Source: Acidobacteriota bacterium
GTDB lineage: Bacteria; Acidobacteriota; Terriglobia; 20CM-2-55-15
Reading direction: 5' to 3'
Assembly: GCA_003222755.1 (NCBI GenBank)
Contig: QHXA01000457.1
Coordinates: 1 to 11,748, forward strand
DNA length: 11,748 nucleotides
How positions within the stretch are numbered: the stretch's first letter is position 1; each line of letters begins with the position of its first letter. Below are positions 6,942 through 11,748 of the stretch, piece after piece. A program made the translations under genes and the position numbers. The notes beneath the pieces are model-generated. The model was not told where the DNA came from. It was given only the letters and a program-made list of their open reading frames with translations, and ran no database searches.

Positions 6942-7886
6942 CTATCGCGCGGGCGCAGGACTCAACGTGGCCGGCAGTGGCCAGTTGCCATCGAATGGAG
7001 GCCAGTTCGGAACCGGCATCTCCGCAGGCGGATAGAACATCGCGGCGTAGATGGTTCTGATTTTATTGTTATCGAGGATGAACCACTCGCTAAGCATGTT
7101 TCGCCGCGTTGTCGTTCCGGGCTTTCGAATGAATACGACCATGCCAAGAACCACACCGGCTTCTTCATCCACAATCGGATATCGCCGCCCCGCGACATTT
7201 TGAATATTGATCGTCTCCAGCCCCGACGTGCAGTCGGTCACTCCAGCCGCTGCCCCGCCGCGCGGGCCAGCGCCGCGGCCGGTCATGGTCACTCCGTTTT
7301 CAAGGCGCGAGCATCCCGGATAAGCCATGATGATCGAGCCGTCGTGCGTTGTGATTCCATCGAAGTAGCTGTTGGCGGTAGCAATCATGGTTTCGCGAGA
7401 CATACGGCCATCTTTGGGTATGACTCTCCCGGGCGGCGGACTCGCAATCAAATTGTCGGCGTCGAACACATTGCCGCCGGCTGGTCCATTTAGTCCCGGG
7501 TCGCCTTTTCGCGAGATGACCCATTCGGCTTCCGTGATCTTCCTGTTTTCCACCTTCAATCGCAGCGTCGCGATCGCGGGCGCGCCGTTTTCTTCAACGA
7601 TGCCGAAGTAACCGGCTTGTCCGCTGATGGCGTCGACGTATCGCCGTTGTACTTTTCCGAGCCCGGTAATGGTTTTCCACACGCCATTGCCGAGTTTGAC
7701 TACGGTTGCGTTTTCCGTCTGTCGAAAACCGACCAAGAGCGGTGCGGCCGACGGATCGTGCTTTATTACGGCGTTGAGGTATTGATCGAGCGTGGTCTTC
7801 AGGCAGGCGCGATCACAATCCACGGCAGCAAAGACGTTCGCAGTAACGGCGAGCACAACGACAATGCACGCGAGGCGCAAAACCAT
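6942..7886 (-). CDS. Secreted DUF8021-like protein
   Basis: A 314-residue protein with a signal peptide (1-20, LACIVVVLAVTANVFA|AVD). The mature protein begins CDRACLKTTLDQYLNAVIKHDPS (C24 and C28), with FRQTENATVVKLGNGVWKTITG following; this N-terminal pattern, a conserved Cys pair, a helix, and a 'TEN...LG.G.W' block, fits the DUF8021 type, which probably has NTF2/SnoaL-like folds. A second related module may run from about 165 (METHIATANSYFDGITTHDGS-like segment ATANSYFDGITTHD) with YPGCSRLENGV echoing the first. Two later cysteines (in PGCSR and TDCTSG) may pair. A short Gly/Arg stretch (GRGAGPRGGAAAG) separates the halves. GGAGG lies 4 bases before ATG 7886. It starts 12 bases after the cupin gene and is probably its co-transcribed partner. 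Enzymatic role, if any, unknown. Confidence 0.78.
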   Translation of the reverse strand: MVLRLACIVVVLAVTANVFAAVDCDRACLKTTLDQYLNAVIKHDPSAAPLLVGFRQTENATVVKLGNGVWKTITGLGKVQRRYVDAISGQAGYFGIVEENGAPAIATLRLKVENRKITEAEWVISRKGDPGLNGPAGGNVFDADNLIASPPPGRVIPKDGRMSRETMIATANSYFDGITTHDGSIIMAYPGCSRLENGVTMTGRGAGPRGGAAAGVTDCTSGLETINIQNVAGRRYPIVDEEAGVVLGMVVFIRKPGTTTRRNMLSEWFILDNNKIRTIYAAMFYPPAEMPVPNWPPFDGNWPLPATLSPAPAR

Positions 7887-7898
7887 GAGGCCTCCGAA

Positions 7899-8324
7899 CT
7901 ACGATTTGATGGACTTCACAGTGAAGTATTGAATCGACTGGGGTACTTCTTTGAACCAGTGCGGTGTCCCCGCGGGGATGACAATCACATCGCCTTTCTT
8001 GAGGTGATGGGTTTCGCCGCCTTGGATGTCGGTACCAAGAAGCTGATTCGGCCTGCTCACCTTACCGCCAACCATGGTTCCACCGGTGACGAACGTTGCC
8101 TCCCCGTCGGTGACGTAAAAGATGTCCGTCTCCTTCTCGTGCACTTCAACCTGACCGGCTGCCGTGCGGCGCAGGACGGAGACGGTGTAATCCGGCGCAG
8201 TCACAAGCGATCCGCCTTTCGCCACCTTTTCGCGGTCCACGTATGTGACGGCTGTGGACTCCGCGGCCGCGCCAAGCAACAGAGCGGCTGTGAGTAACAC
8301 TCCAATCATTACTACATAGCGCAT
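7899..8324 (-). CDS. Secreted small cupin-domain protein
   Basis: A 141-residue protein: signal peptide (about 1-21, MIGVLLTAALLLGAAA), then one cupin domain. Motif 1 reads E60-V-H62-x4-D67-x6-G74 (EVHEKETDIFYVTDG), so the usual first His is Glu and the usual Glu is Asp. Motif 2, GDVIVIPAGTPHWF, has the standard G111, P117, G119 and H122. Metal ligands are therefore altered but may still bind a metal through E60, H62, D67 and H122. Single-domain cupins range from enzymes to sugar or ligand binders, so no reaction is assigned. AGGAGA lies about 6 bases before ATG 8324. It is 12 bases upstream of the DUF8021-like gene, likely one transcript. The REP cluster separates it from the DUF1552 gene by 230 bases, so it may have its own promoter. 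Confidence 0.88.
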   Translation of the reverse strand: MRYVVMIGVLLTAALLLGAAAESTAVTYVDREKVAKGGSLVTAPDYTVSVLRRTAAGQVEVHEKETDIFYVTDGEATFVTGGTMVGGKVSRPNQLLGTDIQGGETHHLKKGDVIVIPAGTPHWFKEVPQSIQYFTVKSIKS

Positions 8325-8346
8325 GGTTGTCTCCTATGGCCTGTCT

Positions 8347-8554
8347 CACCCCGAAGGGGTGCTAGGAAATTAGCCAGGGTTACGCGTTTTTTGCGTACCC
8401 CTGGAACAGTTCGGCGTCGCTCGAATCCGCACCCTGAAAGGGTGTCGCGGATTCCTCGCACCCCTGCCGGGGTGCGATTTTTGGGATGTCCCAATACCAG
8501 GGGTACGCAAAAAACGCGTACCCCTGGCTAATTTCCTACTACCCCTTCGGGGTG
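8347..8554. repeat. REP-like palindrome cluster (58-bp imperfect inverted repeat with nested hairpins)
   Basis: Arms 8347-8404 and 8497-8554 are reverse complements over 58 bases with three mismatches. Each arm carries two smaller hairpins: a core caccccgaaggggtg (8347-8361; variant at 8540-8554) and a 12-bp stem ccaggggtacgc/gcgtacccctgg around an A- or T-rich loop. Between the arms are further hairpins, caccctgaaagggtg (8430-8444) nested in gaatccgc/gcggattc, and cgcacccc/ggggtgcg (8457-8476). The right arm begins on the base next to the stop codon of the DUF1552 gene. This is the look of a clustered REP/BIME element, which in other bacteria is moved by REP-associated tyrosine transposases; none is in the window. 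It fills most of the 230-base gap between the DUF1552 and cupin genes. Confidence 0.88.
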
Positions 8555-9880
8555 TCAGTTCACGTCCAGGGGCCCGGTACTATCCCCGAGCTTCTCGATC
8601 GGTGCACCGGCTTTATCCAAGATCGTGAGCAGAAGGTTTGTCATCGGCGTCTTATCCGGGAACGCGAGATGCCGGCCGGTCTTGAATTGGCCGCCGAGGT
8701 TGCCGGCCAGCAGGCAGGGCAGATCGAAATGCCGATGCAAATTGCCGTCACCCATACCGCCGCCGTAGAGAATCAGGCTGTGATCCAGCAACGAGCCGTC
8801 GCCGTCGTGAGTGGATTGGAGCCGGGTAAGAAAATAGTTCAGCAACTGAGCGTGATAGACATCGATCTTCGCCTTCTTCGCGATCAATTCGGGATCGTCC
8901 CGATGATGCGATAACGCGTGATGCTGATCCGCCACACCAATGTGTGCGAACGTCCGTGAACTGAGTTCTCGGGCAAAGATCATCGTGAACACGCGAGTGA
9001 TGTCGGCCTGGTAAGCGAGCGCGACCAGATCGAGCATCATCTTCGTGTACTCGTCGAAGGAATCCGGAACATCCACTGGACGCTCGGGCAGCTCGATGGA
9101 ATGCTTGCTTTGGGTTTCCGTGTTTTGGATGCGCTGTTCGATTTCGCGAACGGAGTCCAGATACTCTTTCAGCTTCGTGCGGTCGCCGCGGCCCAGGTGC
9201 TTCGCCAGCGAGCTCACTTCCTCCGTGACGGAATCGAGGATGCTTCCGGTCTCCTTGATGCGCGCCAGGCGCTGAGCGGCACTGCCGCCGTCGCCGAATA
9301 GCCGTTCGAAAACGACTCGTGGATGGGTTTCCGCGGGGTTGGGAGTAGTTTCATTCCTCCACGAAACGGTATTGATGTAGAAGCAATCGCCGGAATCGCA
9401 TGAGCCCTGGGTCGGGAAATCCACGGTAAGTTCAAGCGATGCGAGCTGTGTGCTTTTTCCAATGACTCGCGCCGCAAGCTGATCGGCCGTGGTGGCGAGC
9501 CGGACTTCGACGCCGGGCTGAGTGCGGTCGTACGCATGCACGCCCGTGAGCCAGGCTGCGGAAGCGCGCGGATGATCGCCTGTGCCGTCGCCGAAGGTGT
9601 CCGCCTGAAGATGCGCGAGGCCGCTGATCACGTTCAGTTGGTTTTTAACCGGCTCGAGCGGGCTCAGGATCGGCGGCAATTCCGACAGCGGGCCTGTCGC
9701 GGACGGATTCCACTGTTTCTGAATCACACCGTTCGCGATGTAAATAAACCCTAATCGCGGCGTTGGCTTCGCAGCGGCCGAAAGTGCCGGGACCATCGCA
9801 TCGAGGAAAGGAAGAGCGAGTGTTGCGCCCGCGCCTTGCAGGAAGGTTCGACGGGACAGTGCTTTCTTGGTGATGAACAT
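8555..9880 (-). CDS. DUF1552 protein with Tat signal
   Basis: A 441-residue protein of the DUF1552 family. The N-terminus has a twin-arginine signal, SRRTFLQGAGATLALPFLDA (9-28), so it is folded before export to the periplasm. ATG 9880 is chosen because GGAGGG lies about 5 bases upstream and the Tat motif follows directly; the open frame to 9949 adds 23 residues without homology. Family features: PRLGFIYIANGVIQKQWNP, GLAHLQADTFGDGTGDHPRASAAWLTG, SLELTVDF, CDSGDCFYINTVSWRNETTPNPAETHPRVVFERLFGDG in pieces, HALSHHRDDPELIAK, LYGGGMGDGNLHRHFDLPCLLAG. The many His/Asp residues and GxGD-like blocks resemble the alkaline-phosphatase/sulfatase-like DUF1501 relatives. It sits 34 bases after the DUF1592 gene; the two families are commonly neighbours and probably act together at the membrane, reaction unknown. 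It ends right against a REP-like arm. Confidence 0.92.
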   Translation of the reverse strand: MFITKKALSRRTFLQGAGATLALPFLDAMVPALSAAAKPTPRLGFIYIANGVIQKQWNPSATGPLSELPPILSPLEPVKNQLNVISGLAHLQADTFGDGTGDHPRASAAWLTGVHAYDRTQPGVEVRLATTADQLAARVIGKSTQLASLELTVDFPTQGSCDSGDCFYINTVSWRNETTPNPAETHPRVVFERLFGDGGSAAQRLARIKETGSILDSVTEEVSSLAKHLGRGDRTKLKEYLDSVREIEQRIQNTETQSKHSIELPERPVDVPDSFDEYTKMMLDLVALAYQADITRVFTMIFARELSSRTFAHIGVADQHHALSHHRDDPELIAKKAKIDVYHAQLLNYFLTRLQSTHDGDGSLLDHSLILYGGGMGDGNLHRHFDLPCLLAGNLGGQFKTGRHLAFPDKTPMTNLLLTILDKAGAPIEKLGDSTGPLDVN

Positions 9881-9896
9881 GATTGCCCTCCAAACC

Positions 9897-9911
9897 CACC
9901 CCGAAGGGGTG
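9897..9911. repeat. Solo REP-like palindrome between the DUF1592 and DUF1552 genes
   Basis: The same 15-base palindrome caccccgaaggggtg as at 8347-8361, followed in both places by cta. It lies in the 34-base gap between the stop of the DUF1592 gene (9915) and the start of the DUF1552 gene (9880), about 16 bases before that start. A hairpin here could stabilise the upstream message or alter translation of the downstream gene. Confidence 0.85.
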
Positions 9912-9914
9912 CTA

Positions 9915-11054
9915 TCAACCCGCGCTTCTTCGCATCTGGAACGGAACACTTTTCACAACACCCAACACCAGTGACGCAAAAGTGTAATTGCTCGGCGCTC
10001 CGGATCGAACGATTTCGCGTATTGCTGGAGCATCATAATATTGCAGGTTCCGCCCGGCTGCATACATCAACAATTTTTCGGTAACTGCGGAAACGAATTC
10101 GCCCGAATGCTCCAACAACATTTTTTTGAGACCTGGAATTCCGTCCTCTGCGTCGATCGGCTTGCCGGAGTCGCGATCGCGCCATCTCCCGATGGCATCA
10201 AAATTTTCCATCGCGAACCCGATCGGATCCATGCGGGCATGGCAGCTCGCGCAGGCGGGACTGGCGCGATGCTTCGTCATTGCCTCGCGCATCGTCAGGG
10301 TTTGGCCGGGCTCGGGCCCATCGGTTTTCAATGCCGGAACGTTCGGCGGCGGAGGAGGCGGTGGCGCTGCCAGCAGATTCTCCAGAACCCACTTGCCGCG
10401 CAGAACAGGCGACGTGCGGTTGGCATATGAAGTGATGGTCAAGATACTGCCCTGGCCCAGCAAGCCTCCGCGCGGACTGCCCTCCGGAAGCGTGACACGC
10501 CGGAAGAAACTTCCGGTCACGTTCGGAATGCCGTAGTGCTTGGCCAGCCGCTCATTCACAAATGTGTAGTTCGCCGTGAGCAAGTCGAGCACGCTTCGAT
10601 TCTCTCGCAGGATGCTTTCGAGGAACAGTTCTGTTTCGCGCCGGAACGCCTCTCGGAGGGTTTCATCCCAATTGGGAAACAGGATCTCATCGGGCTGCTT
10701 CGCTTCAATGTCGCGCAGGTACAGCCATTGCGCGGCGAAGTTCGTGACCATCGATTCTGAACGGCGGTCGGCCAGCATGCGGCGCACCTGCTGCTCGAGG
10801 ACCGCGGCGTTCTTCAACTTTCCCGCGATGGCTGCATCGAGCAGTTCGTCATCGGGAATACTGCTCCATATGAAGAATGACAGACGCGAAGCCAGCTCGA
10901 TATCGCTGATCCGATATGCCGTAAGTGGCGCGACATTCGGTGGCTCACTCTCGATGCGAAACATGAATTGGGGGCTGACCAGCACGCGTTCGAGCGCCTT
11001 TTGAATGCCGCGGTCGAACCCGCCTTCCATCTTCCCCGCGGTGTAGAAGGGCAT
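9915..11054 (-). CDS. DUF1592/DUF1588/DUF1585 protein, C-terminal part (frameshift continuation)
   Basis: C-terminal portion of a large DUF1592-family protein. From residue 2: PFYTAGKMEGGFDRGIQKALERVLVSPQF, YRISDIELASRLSFFIWSSIPDDELL and LLTANYTFVNERLAKHYG (DUF1592); RGGLLGQGSILTITSYANRTSPVLRGKWVLENLL, a Pro run, and HRASPACASCHARMDPIGFAMENFDAIGRWRD (DUF1588); LLMYAAGRNLQYYD to the end (DUF1585). C268-A-S-C271-H272 is a CxxCH haem-c attachment motif, so the protein is probably a periplasmic c-type cytochrome. The reading frame is open back to 11192, but homology begins only near 11066, where the upstream part of the protein is in another frame; ATG 11054 is simply the first Met in the homologous stretch. 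Followed by the DUF1552 gene in the same direction. Role inferred as electron-transfer partner or oxidoreductase; unproven. Confidence 0.9.
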   Translation of the reverse strand: MPFYTAGKMEGGFDRGIQKALERVLVSPQFMFRIESEPPNVAPLTAYRISDIELASRLSFFIWSSIPDDELLDAAIAGKLKNAAVLEQQVRRMLADRRSESMVTNFAAQWLYLRDIEAKQPDEILFPNWDETLREAFRRETELFLESILRENRSVLDLLTANYTFVNERLAKHYGIPNVTGSFFRRVTLPEGSPRGGLLGQGSILTITSYANRTSPVLRGKWVLENLLAAPPPPPPPNVPALKTDGPEPGQTLTMREAMTKHRASPACASCHARMDPIGFAMENFDAIGRWRDRDSGKPIDAEDGIPGLKKMLLEHSGEFVSAVTEKLLMYAAGRNLQYYDAPAIREIVRSGAPSNYTFASLVLGVVKSVPFQMRRSAG

Positions 11055-11748
11055 CCGTTGAAGGCTGGCGATAGGCTCGGCGTGTGAGCGTGGCGAGGAT
11101 TTTCTTCGCGCAGGCAAGTTCATCGGCGGCGCCTGTGGGCTTACACAAGAATAGCCGGTGGCGCGAAGGTGTGTCGCCAGGTCCATTGACATTAAATGGT
11201 CCGCTGATGGTCACGCTGGCGAGCGCGGGCAGCGTGCCTCGGCCCCGCATGCGGGGCCGCAGTGTTTCTTCGTCTCGAGCCTGATTCTTTTCGATGAACG
11301 TGACTCCGACCAACCGTGACCCCGCTTTTACCGGTATTCGAAATTCCAGCGGGCGATCCGCAGCAGCACCGCGTCCGCGGCCCCTACCGCCGCCGGTTCC
11401 GCCCGTGTTTCCTCCGACGGGAATCAGTTGCATCCTTTCGCCATCGATCGTGATTTCGATCTGATGCGCATCGCGCGCGGCGCCCGCAACCTCGACTTTA
11501 AAGTTGTATTCCGCGTTGACGGGAAAATAACTGCGAACCGCCAGTCCACCCCGTGTGCCGAAGGAGAGTTCGTCCACACGTTCCTCTTGCCACTGCTCCG
11601 GATGCAGGCGATGGATATTCACCATGACCGGCATCTCCGGATCGCCGACGGCAAGACGGCTGATCTTCCTGGCAGCGTCGAGGTAGCGCTCCATCGTTGC
11701 CGGTGAGACGAATAGCAGGTCCGCGATGTTGTCGAAGCCGCTGCTGAC
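10945..11748 (-). CDS. DUF1587/DUF1595 part of the same DUF1592-family protein (5'-partial, frameshifted)
   Basis: Upstream part of the protein above. The frame is open to the window edge: SSGFDNIADLLFVSPATMERYLDAARKISRLAVGD is the end of a DUF1587 domain, so the ATG at 11694 is internal and the gene starts outside the window. A beta-rich middle (VRSYFPVNAEYNFKVEVAGAARDAHQIEITIDGERMQLI) resembles the carbohydrate-binding-like insert of this family, interrupted by a Gly/Arg-rich stretch (GGNTGGTGGGRGRGRG). Then SGPFNVNGPGDTPSRHRLFLCKPTGAADELACAKKILATLTRRAYRQPSTDA (DUF1595) in which homology ends at about 11050. Residues after that, down to the stop at 10945, are out of frame. Full-length relatives usually also have an N-terminal cytochrome domain, which would lie beyond the window. 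Confidence 0.87.
   Translation of the reverse strand, partial: VSSGFDNIADLLFVSPATMERYLDAARKISRLAVGDPEMPVMVNIHRLHPEQWQEERVDELSFGTRGGLAVRSYFPVNAEYNFKVEVAGAARDAHQIEITIDGERMQLIPVGGNTGGTGGGRGRGRGAAADRPLEFRIPVKAGSRLVGVTFIEKNQARDEETLRPRMRGRGTLPALASVTISGPFNVNGPGDTPSRHRLFLCKPTGAADELACAKKILATLTRRAYRQPSTDALLHRGEDGRRVRPRHSKGARTRAGQPPIHVSHRE

Noticed and set aside
6594..7060. Two open frames starting with the same peptide (MLTADRCYKLAMADGRLLI) on opposite strands near 6851 and 6875
   Set aside because: They are identical only because each starts in an arm of the perfect inverted repeat; neither has a ribosome binding site or family features.
7617..8297. + strand open frame of about 226 codons across the cupin and DUF8021-like genes
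   Set aside because: It crosses two well-supported - strand genes with signal peptides and ribosome binding sites; the + translation shows no family features.
8457..8482. Intrinsic terminator (stem cgcacccc/ggggtgcg followed by attttt, + direction)
   Set aside because: No + strand gene ends upstream of it; flanking genes are on the - strand. It is better explained as one hairpin of the REP-like cluster.
8347..9911. CRISPR array suggested by recurring short palindromes
   Set aside because: Copies are irregularly spaced, differ in orientation and variant, and there are no equal-length spacers or cas genes.

Overview
The window (about 57-60% GC by eye) looks like chromosomal or metagenome-assembled DNA from an Acidobacteriota bacterium of the Solibacter/Bryobacter kind. 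The inference rests on gene content: a very large Oar/CarboxypepD-type TonB-dependent receptor, tandem secreted proteins with the WGDPDLQG and ACHEGNY signatures, a DUF6152 protein, a DUF1592/DUF1552 pair and REP-like palindromes. No rRNA, tRNA or CRISPR was seen.

Left part, + strand. Positions 2-3729 encode a TonB-dependent outer-membrane receptor whose 5' end lies outside the window and whose frame is broken near 1795. After an inserted element, 4331-6784 holds a tight three-gene operon: a secreted protein of unknown function, a small DUF6152 protein, and a second secreted protein that is a clear paralog of the first. All three carry signal peptides. The set is best read as a receptor plus periplasmic/secreted partners handling an unknown substrate.

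Right part, - strand. Reading from 11748 down to 6942: a DUF1587/1595/1592/1588/1585 protein with a CASCH haem motif (5' end outside the window, frame broken near 11050-11066); a Tat-exported DUF1552 protein; a cluster of REP-like palindromes; a small secreted cupin; and a secreted DUF8021-like protein. The first two form the DUF1592-DUF1552 pair often seen together in Acidobacteriota, Planctomycetota and Verrucomicrobiota.

The most unusual content lies between the genes. (1) 3739-4281 is a four-helix-bundle (23S rRNA intervening-sequence protein family) gene enclosed almost exactly by ~67-bp inverted repeats, so the whole unit could fold as one stem-loop, like the intervening sequences (IVS) known from 23S rRNA genes, but here between protein genes. 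(2) 6795-6931 is a perfect 58-bp inverted repeat with a 21-nt loop and no gene. Its arms show the same 7-nt internal periodicity (nnATnnn) as the first element, suggesting a gene-less relative. (3) 8347-8554 is a 58-bp imperfect inverted repeat made of smaller REP-like hairpins, with a further solo core at 9897-9911. Two large genes broken by single frame changes may reflect assembly error or real decay; the sequence alone cannot decide.
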